From assembly GCA_035771175.1 (NCBI GenBank), contig JAYMFD010001271.1, positions 1,302,001-1,366,000 on the forward strand: 64,000 nucleotides of DNA, read 5' to 3'. The notes under the pieces are model-generated. The model had not been told where the DNA came from, did not search any database, and saw nothing but the letters and a program-made list of their open reading frames with translations. This DNA is from Paratinospora sagittata. Its lineage: Eukaryota; Streptophyta; Magnoliopsida; Ranunculales; Menispermaceae. This document shows, piece by piece, positions 13,471-25,511 of the stretch (the stretch's first letter is position 1; the number at the start of each line of letters is the position of its first letter). The translations under genes were made by a program, and so were the position numbers.

Positions 13471-15034
13471 CCTTGAACAGTGGAGGGCAATTCATAGAAT
13501 TTCCTTCATCATACATGTCCCCTAAGGAATTTTCCAATTGTTTTTGGTTGTGGGAGCACCTCACCCAGCTTCTTCATTTTTTTAATAATCATGGTAAAGC
13601 GTGTTGTGGCTTCTGAGATTTCCACATTCCCACTAATTCTAAAGGAATCATAGGATTCCTCCAGCTTTGCCAACTTTTTTCATTTTCTTACTTTGTGTCT
13701 TCATGAGCAACTTTTAGGTTATCCCATTTCTCGTTGACCGTGTCACAGGCACTGGGTCTGTTGAATTCATTAGTCGAAAGACTACAGAACAAGATGTTTA
13801 TGACACCTTGTCATGTAATTGCTCTAACTTCTTTTCTCCTGGTAGCCGTACATTCTTTGCCTTCGGCACAATTAAACCATTTTCAACCTTTGTGGGTGCA
13901 AAATAGCCATTTCTTAAAATATCACAAACATCAGAATCATGGGATCTCATAAAGTATCTTATTCTTATTTTTCAGTGCAAGTAATTTCCGCCCTTGAACA
14001 GTGGAGGGCGATTCATATAATTTCCTTCATCATACATGTCCCCTAAGGAATTTGCCAATTGTTTTTGCATGTGGGAGCACCTCACCCAGCTTCTTCATCT
14101 TTTTAATAATCGTGGTAAAGCCAGTTATGGCTTCTGAGATTTCAACATTCTCACTAATTCTGAAGGCATCAGAGGATTCCTCCAGCTTTTTCAACTTTGT
14201 TTCCTTTACTTGCTTTGTGCCTTCATTACTAACTTCTATGTGATCCCATTCCTCCTTGGTAGTGTCGTAGGCGCTGGGTCTGTTCAATTCATTAGTCGAA
14301 AGACTACAAAAAAACAAGTTTATGATACCTTGTCCTTTAATTGCTCTAAATTCTTTTCTCTTGGTAGCCATGCATTCTTTACCTTCGGCACAATTAAACC
14401 ATTTTCAACCTTTGTGGGTGCAGAATAGCCATTTCCTACAAAATCCCAAACATCAGACTCATGGGACTTCATGAAGTATCTTCTTCTTGTTTTCTAGTGC
14501 AAGTAATTTTCGCCCTTAAACAGAGGAACGCGATACACATAATTTCCTTCATCATACATGTCCCCTAAGGAATTTTCCAATTGTTTTTGCTTGTGGGGGC
14601 ACCTCACCCAGCTTCTTCATCTCTTTAATAATCTTGGTAAAGCGTGTTATGGCTTCTGAGATTTGCACATTCTCACTAATTCTGAAGGCATCATAGGATT
14701 CCTCCAGCATTTTCAACTTTGTTTCCTTTACTTGCTTTGTGCTTTCAGGAGTAACTTCTACGTTACCCCATTTCTCCTTGGCAGTGTCGCAGGCACTAGG
14801 TCTGTTTATTCATTAATCGAAAGACTGCAGAAAAGTATGTATATGATACCTTGTCTTTTAATTGCTCTATCTTCTTTTCTACGGGTAGCCATACATTCTT
14901 TGCTTTTGGCACAATTACACAATTTTCAGCCTTTGTGGGTGTAGAATAGTCACTTCTTACAATATCCCAAACATCAGAATCATGGGATCTCATGAAGTAT
15001 CTTATTCTTGTTTTTTATTGCAAGTAATTTACGT
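13471..15034 (-). repeat. Higher-order block B' (near-identical copy of B)
   Basis: The second copy of the 1564-bp block. Its left junction shows the exchange point. The sequence before 13471 (TTTTTTATTGCAAGTAATTTACGT) is the block end, also seen before 15035 and 10354, while the sequence after it matches the start of B. Frames at 13734, 14001, 14210, 14663 and 14796 mirror those at 12170, 12437, 12646, 13099 and 13232. Confidence 0.88.
14030..14371 (-). pseudogene. Gag UBN2-like half, block B' copy
   Basis: Identical in translation to the 113-residue frame at 12466-12807, as expected from the 1564-bp duplication. Confidence 0.65.
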
Positions 15035-16588
15035 CCTTGAACAGTGGAGGGCAATTCATAGAATTTCCTTCATCATACATGTCCCTAAAGGAATTTGCCA
15101 ATTGTTTTTGCTTGTGGGAGCACCTCACCCAGCTTCTTCATCTCTTTAATAATCTTGGTAAAACGTGTAATGGCTAGTGAGATTTCCACATTCTAACTAA
15201 TTCTGAAATCATCATAGGATTCCTCCAGCTTTGTCATCTTTGTTTCCTTTACTTGCTTTGTGCCTTCATGAGTAACTTTTAGGTTATCCCATTTCTTCTT
15301 GGCAGTGTCGCAGGCACTAGGTCTGTTGAATTCATTATTCCAAAGATTACAGAACAGCATGTTTATGATAACTTGTCATGTAATTGCTCTAACTTCTTTT
15401 CTCCTGGTAGCCATACATTCTTTGCCTTCGGCACAATTAAACCATTTTCAACATTTGTGGGTGCAGAATAGTTATTTCTTAAAATATCACAAGCATTAGA
15501 ATCATGGGATCTCATAAAGTATCTTATTCTTATTTTTCAGTGCAAGTAATTTCCGCCCTTGAACAGTGGAGGGCGATTCATATAATTTCCTTCATCATAC
15601 ATGTCCCCTAAGGAATTTCCAAATTGTTTTTGCTTGTGGGAGCACCTCACCCAGCTTCTTCATCACTTTAATAATCGTGGTAAAGCCTGTTATGGCTTCT
15701 GAGACTTCCACATTCTCACTAATTCTAAAGGCATCATAGGATTCCTCCAGCTTTGTCAACTTTGTTTCCCTTACTTGCTTTGTCCCTTCATTAGTAACTT
15801 CTATGTGATCCCATTCCTCCTTGGCAGTGGGTCTGTTGAATTCATTAGTCGAAAGACCACAGAAAAGCATGTTTATGATACCTTGTCCTTTAATTGGTCT
15901 ACATTCTTTTCTCATGGTAGCCATACATTCTTTGCCTTCGGTACAATTAAACCATTTTAAACCTTTGTGGGTGCAGAATAGTCATTTCTTACAAAATCCC
16001 AAACATCAGACTCATGGGATCTAATGAAGTGTCTTATTCTTGTTTTCTAGTGCACGTAATTTTCGCCCTTAAACAGTGGAACGCGATACACATAATTTCC
16101 TTCGTCATACATGTCCCCTAAGGAATTTTCCAATTGTTTTTGCATGTGGGAGCACCTCACCCAGCTTCTTCATCTCTTTAATAATCTTGGTAAAACGTGT
16201 TATGGCTTCTGAGATTTCCACATTCTCACTAATTCTGAAGGCAACATAGGATTCCTCCAGCATTGTCAACTTTGTTTCCTTTACTTGCTTTGTGCCTTCA
16301 TGAGTAACTTTTATGTTATCCCATTTCTTCTTGGCAGTGTCGCAGGCACTAGGTCTGTTGAATTCATAAATCGAAAGACTATAGAAAAACATGTTTATGA
16401 TACCTCATCTTTTAATTGCTCTAACTTCTTTTCTACTGGTAGCCATACAATCTTTGCTTTTGGCACAATTACACAATTTTCAACCTTTGTGGGTGTAGAA
16501 TAGTCATTTCTTTCAATATCCCAAACATCAGAATCATGGGATCTCATGAAGAATCTTTTTCTTATTTTTCAGTGCAAGCAATTTCCGC
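15035..16588 (-). repeat. Higher-order block A' (copy of A)
   Basis: Matches block A at a shift of 4681 bp with a small number of substitutions, for example GCAGGCACTAGG here against GCAGGGACTAGG, and TTTAAACC against TTTCAACC. It carries the same 12-bp deletion in the conserved box near 15826. Confidence 0.85.
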
Positions 16589-18152
16589 CCTTGAACAGTG
16601 GAGGGCAATTCATAGAATTTCCTTCATCGTACATGTCCCCTAAAGAATTTTCCAATTGTTTTTGGTTGTGGGAGCACCTCACCCAGCTTCTTCATTTTTT
16701 TAATAATCATGGTAAAGCGTGTTGTGGCTTCTGAGATTTCCACATTCTCACTAATTCTAAAGGAATCATAGGATTCCTCCAGCTTTGCCAACTTTTTTCC
16801 TTTTCTTGCTTTGTGTCTTCATGAGCAACTTTTAGGTTATCCCATATCTCGTTGACCGTGTCGCAGGCACTGGGTCTGTTGAATTCATTAGTCGAAAGAC
16901 TACAGAACAGGATGTTTATGACACCTTGTCATGTAATTGCTCTAACTTCTTTTCTCCTGGTAGCCGTACATTCTTTGCCTTCGGCACAATTAAACCATTT
17001 TCAACCTTTGTGGGTGCAAAATAGCCATTTCTTAAAATATCACAAACATCAGAATCATGGGATCTCATAAAGTATCTTATTCTTATTTTTCAGTGCAAGT
17101 AATTTCCTTCCTTGAACAGTGGAGGGCGATTCATATAATTTTCTTCATCATACATGTCCCCTAAGGAGTTTGCCAATTGTTTTTGTTTGTGGGAGCACCT
17201 CACCCAGCTTCTTCATCTTTTTAATAATCGTGGTAAAGCCAGTTATGGCTTCTGAGATTTCAACATTCTCACTAATTCTGAAGGCATCAGAGGATTCCTC
17301 CAGCTTTCTCAACTTTGTTTCTTTTACTTGCTTTGTGCCTTCATTACTAACTTCTATGTGATCCCATTCCTCCTTGGTAGTGTCGTAGGCGCTGGGTCTG
17401 TTCAATTCATTAGTCGAAAGACTACAAAAAAACAAGTTTATGATACCTTGTCCTTTAATTGCTCTAAATTCTTTTCTCTTGGTAGCCATACATTCTTTAC
17501 CTTCGGCACAATTAAACCATTTTCAACCTTTGTGGGTGCAGAATAGCCATTTCCTACAAAATCCCAAACATCAGACTCATGGCATTTCATGAAGTATCTT
17601 CTTCTTGTTTTCTAGTGCAAGTAATTTTCGCCCTTAAACGGAGGAACGCGATACACATAATTTCCTTCATCATACATGTCCCCTAAGGAATTTTCCAATT
17701 GTTTTTGCTTGTGGGGGCACCTCACCCAGCTTCTTCATCTCTTTAATAATCTTGGTAAAGCGTGTTATGGCTTCTGAGATTTGCACATTCTCACTAATTC
17801 TGAAGGCATCATAGGATTCCTCCAGCATTTTCAACTTTGTTTCCTTTACTTGCTTTGTGCTTTCAGGAGTAACTTCTATGTTACCCCATTTCTCCTTGGC
17901 AGTGTCGCAGGCACTAGGTCTGTTTATTCATTAATCGAAAGACTGCAGAAAAGTATGTTTATGATACCTTGTCTTTTAATTGCTCTATCTTCTTTTCTAC
18001 GGGTAGCCATACATTCTTTGCTTTTGGCACAATTACACAATTTCCAGCCTTTGTGGGTGTAGAATAGTCATTTCTTACAATATCCCAAACATCAGAATCA
18101 TGGGATCTCATGAAGAATCTTTTTCTTATTTTTCAGTGCAAGTAATTTCCGC
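16589..18152 (-). repeat. Higher-order block B'' (older copy of B)
   Basis: Matches B at a shift of 4682 bp and B' at 3118 bp, with more differences than B has from B' (for example CATCGTACATG, CCATATCTCG and GGCATTTC). The order A-B-B'-A'-B'' fits an A-B pair duplicated first and B duplicated again later. Similarity to B fades over the last ~40 bp. Confidence 0.83.
17148..17489 (-). pseudogene. Gag UBN2-like half, block B'' copy
   Basis: Differs from the block B and B' copies at four residues (R for K in the ETKLRKLEE stretch, and Q, T and L changes in the LPQTKTIGKLLRG tail). This supports B'' being the older copy. Confidence 0.65.
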
Positions 18153-19673
18153 CCTTGAACTGTGGAAGGCAATTCATAGAATTTCCTTCATCATACATGT
18201 CCCTTAAGGAATTTGCCAATTGTTTGTGCTTATGGGACCACCTCACCCAGCTTCTTCATCTCTTTAATAATCATGCTAAAGCGTGTTATGGCTTCTGAGA
18301 TTTCCACATTCTCGCTAATTCTGAAGGCATCATAGGATTCCTCCAGCATTTTCAACTTTGTTTCCTTTACTTGCTTTGTGCTTTCAGGAGTAACTTCTAT
18401 GTTACCGCATTTCTCCTTGGCAGTGTCGCAGGCACTAGGTCTGTTGTATTCATTAATCGAAAGACTACAGAAAAGTATGTTTATGATACCTTGTCTTTTA
18501 ATTGCTCTATCTTCGTTTCTATGGGTAGCCACACATTCTTTGCTTTTGGCACAATTACAAAATTTTCAACCTTTATGGGTGTAGAATAGCCATTTGTTAC
18601 AATATCCCAAACATCAGAATCATGGGATGTTATGAATAATCTTTTTCTTATTTTTCAGTGCAAGTAATTTTCGCCCTTGAACAGTGGACGGCGATTCATA
18701 GAATTTCCTTCATCATACATGTCCCTTAAGAAATTTGCCAATTGTTTTTGCTTGTGGGAGCACTTCACTCAACTTCTTCATCTCTTTAATAATCTTGGTA
18801 AAGCGTGTTATGGCTTCTGAGATTTCCACATTCTCACTAATTATGAAGGCATCATAGGATTCCTCCAGCTTTGCCAACTTTGTTTCCTTTCCTTGCTTTG
18901 TGTCTTCATGAGTATCTTTTAGGTTATCTCATTTCTCGTTGACCGTGTCGCAGGCTATGGCGACCCCGCACCCCGGACCACCAATCCCTCAGGGAATGGC
19001 ATGCAGAATGCCGGGGCGGGACGCCCGGCCTAGGCATCTCTGACCACTCCTCAACTCCCGTGAGGTGGTTGAGACCCTACGAGCCTTATCTCAACAACGA
19101 CATAATATCAAAAGGTACTAAACAAAACTACCCACCGTATTAATCATCAAAGACAAGAGATAATCCATAAAAATGAACCGTAAATAAAATTATAATCCCT
19201 ACAGTTCATTAAAATTGACATACACATAAAGTCTAAAATTGTGGGTACAAATAAAAACAGTCATATGCCTACATGATCTATCCAACAAGTCCCAACTCAC
19301 CCATACTACAATATGGTAAGTATTACAATTACATAATCCAAAATATAATACTTCATAATTTAAAACACAGTTCAATCAAAATGCCTCTCAACTTACATCG
19401 AGGATTTCTCTTGCAGGCAAGGCCCTCAAGATATAACTACTCCTTTGCCCTTATTCGGGACAGAAGGACCTGAAAGAGAAAAATGAGGGTGAGCCAACGG
19501 TGCCCAGTGAATAGAATTCAAATATGCTATCAATACTCATCAATAAATTTCATGTATGCATGTCAATGTGTAACATGATTAAAAGCTCATAACATATAGA
19601 TATCAAGCATTTATAATAAGTTCGATGCAAGTAAAAAACTTATCAATTTGGATCCACATTCCACATGCATTGG

Positions 19674-19775
19674 GTTATTAGTGCACGTCTATTTCACCGT
19701 ACCGTTGATCCCAATCATTTTTATTTTGGGTTACTAGTGCACGTCTATTTCACCGTACCGTTGACCCCAATCTCT
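19674..19775 (-). repeat. ~53-bp direct duplication inside the LTR
   Basis: Two adjacent copies of a GGGTTA(T/C)TAGTGCACGTC block with the CACCGTACCGTTGA(T/C)CCC end. The same duplication is present in the right LTR at about 27632-27733, so it predates insertion. Confidence 0.8.
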
Positions 19776-21400
19776 TCCTTTCCTAAAACCCTCCTATGGC
19801 AAGGTTAAGTCCCCCTATTAGCCAGATAGATGGGCCCAACCAAAGTCATAAGGTTTTCTCAAATCAATGCATCATTCAAAACATTAGAACACATTCAGGC
19901 TTTCAACATACAATATATAAGTGATATGATGACATAAAAGATATAATCATAAATGAAGTCTACTCACAACCAAGCCTCGCGAGAGTACTTAACCACACAC
20001 GATCACCAAACCGAATCAACCCAATTAAGATCCTGAAACATACATCAATATCCTACCATACATCAATTTCTATGCTCAATCACATAGACATTACACATCA
20101 ACCCTAAATCAACCCACATATAAACAATAGGCTTAAATCCCATCTAATCCCATCATTCAACTCAAATCACATGACTTAGGCCTCTAATGCATAATTCTCA
20201 TTCGTAAACCATTTTATTAATCAAAAATACTGATTTTCAATTCCTTAGGCATAAACATGCCCAAATTGGGTCACTTGATCACAAGTAGGCCTAACCCATG
20301 ATATGGTCACAACCACCAAATCAGTAGCATAATCAACCCTAATCATGCTTAATTAAAAATAAGTTGCATAAATTCAATGATTCTAGGCCAAAAGCATCAA
20401 AAGCCCTAAAATATGAAATTTTCCATACTTAGGCCATATTGTCGATTTACACTAGGTCACCAAGTTCAGCCATGTATATCACTGATTTTGCATCATGGGT
20501 TCATCAACAATGGCAACTAGGTCAACATAGTTGACATGCAAGCTATTTGCAAAGGTCTAAGTTCATATTCTAAATTTAGGTCTAATACAAGCAACCCTAC
20601 CAATTCTTCATTTACTATTCTGTTCAGATGTAACAATATACCAACAGAAAATTATAATCACAAAATCAACCGTATAGATTGAAGTATGTGAAGAAACAAA
20701 CCTTCTGTCCAAATATCAGCCCAATCCAACGGTGGACCGAAAAGATATGTATCTTTGATGAACAAGTCTCAAATCAGATAATTTCTCTTTTCCTACCGTA
20801 AATATTCAAACTCAGATGACTATATCACACAAAATACTAAACTTATAAGCATCTCAACTGGTCATAATATATACATATCCGTTATAAACTACATACCCAA
20901 ATTTTATGTCCATCCAACGGTAGATTTAGGAGATCTACAAGTTTGAGCAAAACGCCACGAGAAATCTAGAATCTCCGACCAGCTTTGTTTGAGAGGTTAG
21001 ATATCTTAGACGAAACCTTAAATCAAGATCTTCATCGTTCAGAATGCACAACTATTAGTTGTACACTACATACCCAAATGTTATATCCATCTAACGGTAG
21101 ATTAAGGAGATCGAGTAGTTTGATCGAAATGGCGCGAGAAATCCAGACTTTCCGACTTGCTTTGTTTGAGAGGTTAGATCGCTTAGAAGAAACTTCTAAT
21201 CACGATCTCCACCGTCCAGAATGAATAACCATAAGCTACAAACTTGCTGACAAATTTTGAGCTCAATCTGACCATATATTCGAATGATCCATCTCTTTGA
21301 TGAAAATGTCGCAGGGATCTTCCTCCTGCAACTCTCTCCTTCTCTCTCTTCTTCTTTCCTTTCTCTTCTTTTCTTTCTCTTCTTCTTTCCTTTCTCTCCA

Positions 21401-21556
21401 CTCACCTTTTTCTAGCACTTCATTGATTCCCTCCTCCACTCACCTCACTTTCTAGCACATTGTTGGATTCTCTCCTCTGCTCACCTCATTTTCTAGCACA
21501 TTGTTGGATTCTCTCCTCCCCTCACCTCATTTTCTAGCACATTCTTGGATTCTAGA
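21401..21556 (-). repeat. 41-bp minisatellite in the LTR (~4 copies)
   Basis: Units begin with CTCACCTCA at 21439, 21480 and 21521, preceded by a diverged copy at 21401. Each includes TTTCTAGCACATTGTTGGAT. The LTR fragment at 8387-9927 has a single copy of this block near 9485, so the copy number varies within the family. Confidence 0.8.
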
Positions 21557-21976
21557 AGTGGGCATGGGACACTTGTCCACTTTCATGCACCAACCTTCAC
21601 ATGTGTTGGTCTCATATTGCCCATACCAACCACATGTACTTTAACCAATCTCATGCTTCCATGTATTTTAAATGTTCAATCCATTTAATACACCAAATTT
21701 TCATTCTCATTTATCCTTTTATTCAATCAATCCTAACCCATACCAATTAATGGTTTAATGGGCCCATGCATAAATAATAACCTATGCATTATACTTTAAT
21801 TTAACATGACCCATATACAATTTATGATACACATATTTATATACATTATCAAGCATCAACTATACAAACATTAAACAACCATCAAACAAACTCCAAACAT
21901 ATCAAGGCAACACATAGAGTTAGGGCAAAATGCAATTGGGTTATGGGCTAGATAAAATAATTTTCGGGGCGTCACA

Positions 21977-21988
21977 TCACACCCACCT
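21977..21988 (-). other. Polypurine tract next to the 3' LTR
   Basis: On the minus strand AGGTGGGTGTGA lies directly before the LTR start TGTGACGCC. This is where plus-strand priming is expected in a Ty3 element. The tract is imperfect (interrupted by T) but its position is exact. Confidence 0.65.
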
Positions 21989-22038
21989 AAGAATGAACTT
22001 CGTCCTCGAAAGTTTAAGGTTAAGAAATTACCTAAGCC

Positions 22039-22188
22039 CATGAACTCGGCAAAGTGCTCCATCATGTAGTCCTCACGCTCCCAAGTAACCTGCTCCTCGC
22101 CATGGAACTGCCATCTCACCTTAACCATCAGAATCTCGCGGTTACGTAAGCTCTGGACCTTCCGGTCAAGTATCTGAATAGGTTCCTC
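22039..22188 (-). pseudogene. pol: Chromodomain-like tail of the integrase
   Basis: About 50 residues downstream of the GPF/Y segment read PIQILDRKVQSLRNREILMV, then VKVRWQFHGEEQVTWERED. This matches the chromodomain tail of plant chromoviruses (V-K-V-x-W-x-x-x-x-x-E-E-x-T-W-E-x-E-D). In the family it is thought to direct integration to heterochromatin, which fits the tandem-array insertion site. Confidence 0.82.
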
Positions 22189-23466
22189 ATCATAAGTCCC
22201 ATCCTGCCTCAGTTCAATGTTCCTCCAGTCCAAGACGTGATCAAAATCACTCTTGTACACTCTCAACATTGACACATGAAAGACATTGTGGACTGCTGCT
22301 AACTGAGGTGGCAAGGCTAATCGGTAAGCGACTGGGCCAATTCGTTCTAAAACCTCGAACGGCCCAATAAATCTCGGAGCGAGCTTGCCATTTATCCCAA
22401 ATCTAGTTTGGCCCTTCTGAAGTGAGACCTTCAATAAAACTTGGTCACCCACCTCGAACTCTACGGTCTTCCGCTTGGCATCAGTGTAACTCTTCTGCCT
22501 GTCTTGGGCTACCTTCATATTATGCTTGATCCTCTTAATCTTCTCTGTGTGTTCATGTACAAACTCTGGTCCCATCACCGCAACATCCCCTACCTCCGTC
22601 CAACAGATCGGAGATCTACAGGGTCGACCATACAATGCCTCGAAAGGAGCCATGACAATACTGGACTGATAGCTGTTGTTGTACGCGAACTCACACAGAT
22701 GTATGTACTCCTCCCAGTTACCACTGGACTCAAGGACACAAGCTCGAAGCATATCCTCTAAAATCGATATCAACCTCTCAGACTGGCCATCCGTCTGGGG
22801 GTGAAAAGCGGTACTGAGATCTAGTCTAGTGTCGAGCTGCCTCTGTAACCCCTGCCAGAATACCGATGTAAACCTCGGATCCCTATCTGACACAATCGAA
22901 ACTGGCACCCCATGTAATCTAACTATCTCCCGCATATAGAGTTTGCTCAGCTTGTCCATAGAATCCCTAGTGTTCACCGGTAGAAAGTGAGCGGACTTGG
23001 TCAAGCGATCAACAATAACCCAAACGACATTATGTCTTCTCGGGGTGTTGGGTAATCCCACAGCAAAGTCCATAGTGACGTGCTCCCATTTCCACTCAGG
23101 AATGGCAAGCGGTTGCATCTGCCCTCCAGGCCTCTGATGCTCAGCTTTGACTCTTTGACAGATCTCACACCTCTGAATGAACTGAGCTATTTCTCTCTTC
23201 ATGTCGGGCCACCAATACATTCTTTTCATATCATGATACATCTTGGTTCCGCCAGGATGAATAGCATAATGAGATCTGTGAGCCTCTTGGAGAACACTCT
23301 GTCTAAGTCGTGGATCTGCAGGAACCCATAAACGTCCCCTAAATCTCAAGGCACCATTAGATGACAAGTGCCAATCAGTAAAATTACTGCTCTCAGCCCA
23401 AGACTTGTATATCCCATAATCAACGTCAAGTCTCTGTTGGTCAATTACCTCCTGGACTTGTGTAGG

Positions 23467-24069
23467 CTAAGCTCTCATTTGAGCACATATCACAATCTGA
23501 TCTGAAGGGGTATCACATATACTCATAACTGTAGCCGCCTCAAGTAGTCTCCACTCATGAGACATCTGGCGTGCTACCATAACAGTCTCTACCCGCTTCC
23601 TGCTCAACGCATCAGCCACTACATTGGCTTTACCTGGGTGGTATTCCAATGTAAAATCATAGTCTTTGAGGAGCTCTAACCACCTTCTCTGCCTCATGTT
23701 CAATTCCTTTTGAGAGAACAAGTACTTGAGGCTCTTATGGTCAGAATACAAAGTGAATCTCTCACCATAGAGATAATGCCTCCAAATCTTCAAAGCAAAA
23801 ACCACTGCGGCCAGTTCTAAGTCATGAACAGGGTAGTTCTTTTCATGCACTTTCAACTGCCTCGATGCATAAGCAATGACCCTATCCTTCTGCATCAACA
23901 CGCAACCCAAGCCGGTACGAGAGGCATCAGTATAGATAACTAACTCCTGATTAGGCTCTGGCAAAATCAATACTGGCGTAGATGTCAATCTTTTCTTCAG
24001 CTCTAAAAAGGCATTCTCACACTCCTCGGTCCATACAAAAGGCACATCTTTCTGGGTGAGCCTAGTCAT
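23467..24069 (-). pseudogene. pol: Ty3 RNase H domain
   Basis: It sits in the frame shifted relative to RT by the deletion near 24110. It carries the DEDD residues of plant Ty3 RNase H: Asp48 ([14 protein letters not shown]), Glu85 ([12 protein letters not shown]), Asp110 ([12 protein letters not shown]) and Asp153 ([10 protein letters not shown]). RNase H removes the RNA strand during reverse transcription. The frame closes at TAG 23467-23469 in ICAQMRA; reading continues in the same frame beyond it into integrase, so this is a nonsense change and not a natural end. Confidence 0.9.
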
Positions 24070-24329
24070 AGGCGTAGCTATCGTAGAGAATCCCTGAACG
24101 AATCTCCTATATAACCAGCTAACCCAAGAAAACTTCTTATCTCGGTCACTGTGGTAGGCCTAGGCCAACTGATAATGGCTTCAACCTTAGATGGATCAAC
24201 TGAAATCCCCTCAGAACTTACCACATGACCTAAGAACTTCACTTCGGTGATCCAAAACTCGCACTTGCTCAGCTTTGCATATAGCCTATGCTCTCTCAGA
24301 GTTTGCAAAGTCACTCTAAGATGTTCCTC

Positions 24330-24872
24330 ATGCTCTGCCCGAGTCTTGGAATACACCAATATGTCATCAATGAACACGATGAGAAACTTATCCAGATACT
24401 GCCTAAAGACCCTCTGCATCAGGTCCATGAACATCACTAGTGCATTAGTCACACCAAATGGCATCACAAGGAACTCATAATGTCCATAGCGGGTTCTGAA
24501 TGCTGTCTTAGGCACATCCTCCTCCCTGATCCTCAGTTGATGATACCCAGAGCGCAAATCAATCTTCGAAAAATACCTCGCTCCCCTCAACTGATCAAAC
24601 AAGTCATCAATCCTTGGGAGAGGATATTTGTTCTTGATGGTCACCCTGTTCAATTGACGATAGTCGATGCACAACCGCAAGCTCCCATCTTTCTTTTTCA
24701 CAAAAAGAACTGGAGCTCCCCAGGGTGACACGCTCGGGCAAATAAATCCCTTAGCCAATAACTCCTCGAGCTGTTTCTGCAATTCTCTCAACTCGGCTGG
24801 CGCCATTCTATATGGTGCCTTGGAGATAGGCTTCGTGCCAGGGACTAGTTCAATAATGAAATCGATCTCTCG
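24330..24872 (-). pseudogene. pol: Ty3 reverse transcriptase domain
   Basis: Motifs appear in order: [66 protein letters not shown] and the catalytic [13 protein letters not shown] (FIDD at 24363-24374), then [21 protein letters not shown] differs from the usual NAP-A-F pattern by changes that would each need one C-to-T transition. The domain itself is free of stops. Its frame ends at 24078, soon after a one-base deletion near 24108-24113 inside the LAGYYRRF-type motif, which reads GYIGDSFRD here. Confidence 0.9.
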
Positions 24873-25094
24873 CTTCGGTGGTAATCCTGGAAGATCTGCA
24901 GGGAACACATCTGGAAAGTCCCTAACAATGGCAATATCCTCCAGTATCGCCTCACTAGTTTCTTCCTCATCAGGCACTAACCCATCCAAAATCTCCCTAT
25001 CTCCATCAGTCACAAATCTACCCCTTGTGACTGTCTGGTCTGTAGCTCTACCCTGTAGTGTAAACACTGGGTGTCTGGGGACCTGAAAAATGAT

Positions 25095-25412
25095 TCTCTT
25101 CGCGAAATAGTCGACAACTGCATGATAGGCCGCGAGCCAATCCATCCCTACAATTGCATCAAACTCTAAAAACTCTAGGACTCGAAAGTCAATAGGCATC
25201 TCAACATCACCAATCTGAACCACACACTGGCTACAGATCATGTTTGGGTAGATCCTTTCCCCAGCTACAGTACTCACCACTAACCATGTACTAGCACTAA
25301 TGGGAGTCAAATGCAAACTATCTACCATACGTCCAGATATGAATGATAATGTAGACCCAGCATCAAATAATACATGCATAGAAGTACCACAAATAATAAG
25401 AGTACCTTTCAC
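25095..25412 (-). pseudogene. pol: Ty3 aspartic protease domain
   Basis: Lies in the same frame as the knuckle. The catalytic triad region reads [13 protein letters not shown] (Asp at codon 25362-25364), with the later [19 protein letters not shown] segment typical of plant Ty3 proteases. DAG replaces the more common D-S/T-G; DAG variants occur in plant chromoviruses, so I do not count it as proof of inactivation. The protease would release Gag, RT and integrase from the polyprotein. Confidence 0.82.
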
Positions 25413-25511
25413 CAAAGTCCTGGATGCTGTCGGGTCTGACTCAGTAGTTGCCTTCGCTGTCTCTCTGGCACTCGACTGCTGCACAAATCCCTGAGCTCTT
25501 TGAAAATTCGG

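Larger units (their letters stand above)
9928..18955 (-). repeat. Tandem array block II: ~18 monomers with recent higher-order duplication
   Basis: Array sequence resumes directly after the LTR end at ATACATATCCCCTAAGG. It continues until the Ty3 element interrupts a monomer after GTGTCGCAGGC (18955). The conserved box recurs near 10104, 10623, 11147, 11660, 12175, 12700, 13223, 13740, 14266, 14787, 15304, 15830, 16340, 16859, 17390, 17905, 18425 and 18945. The monomers between 10354 and 18152 fall into repeating three-unit blocks, listed separately. No other gene or element is visible. Confidence 0.92.
18956..21976 (-). repeat. Complete 3' LTR (left copy), ~3.0 kb
   Basis: On the plus strand it runs from TATGGCGACCCC to GGGGCGTCACA. 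In element sense that is TGTGACGCC...GGTCGCCATA, where the terminal CA has become TA (the other LTR keeps TGTGG). It contains a ~53-bp direct duplication around 19674-19775 (GTGCACGTCTATTTCACCGT twice), a ~173-bp degenerate repeat at 20910-21230, a CT-rich tract around 21335-21398 and a 41-bp minisatellite at 21401-21556. LTRs carry the element's promoter and polyadenylation signals; I could not place a TATA box or R region with confidence. Confidence 0.9.
21871..23466 (-). pseudogene. pol: Ty3 integrase with C-terminal chromodomain
   Basis: This is the longest intact part: the frame is open from just after the TAG at 23467 to 21871. Numbering from the first possible start at 23367, the HHCC zinc residues are His33, His37, Cys67 and Cys70 (RCEICQRVKAEHQRP). 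The catalytic triad is Asp100 (MDFAVGLP), Asp161 (VSDRDPRF) and Glu197 (TDGQSER), spaced D-60-D-35-E. The GPF/Y-like segment is PRFIGPFEVLERIGPVAYRL. The last 35 residues come from inside the 3' LTR, so the frame overlaps the LTR and polypurine tract. Integrase inserts the cDNA; with stops upstream it cannot be made as part of a polyprotein. Confidence 0.9.

Noticed and set aside
18951..18955. Target-site duplication for the Ty3 element
   Set aside because: The right LTR is truncated, so the matching flank is gone. CAGGC before the left LTR cannot be tested.
21183..21405. Minus-strand frames rich in Arg, Lys and Glu (MERKERRRERKEEKGKKKRE type)
   Set aside because: They translate the CT-rich low-complexity tract of the LTR; the composition explains them without a gene.
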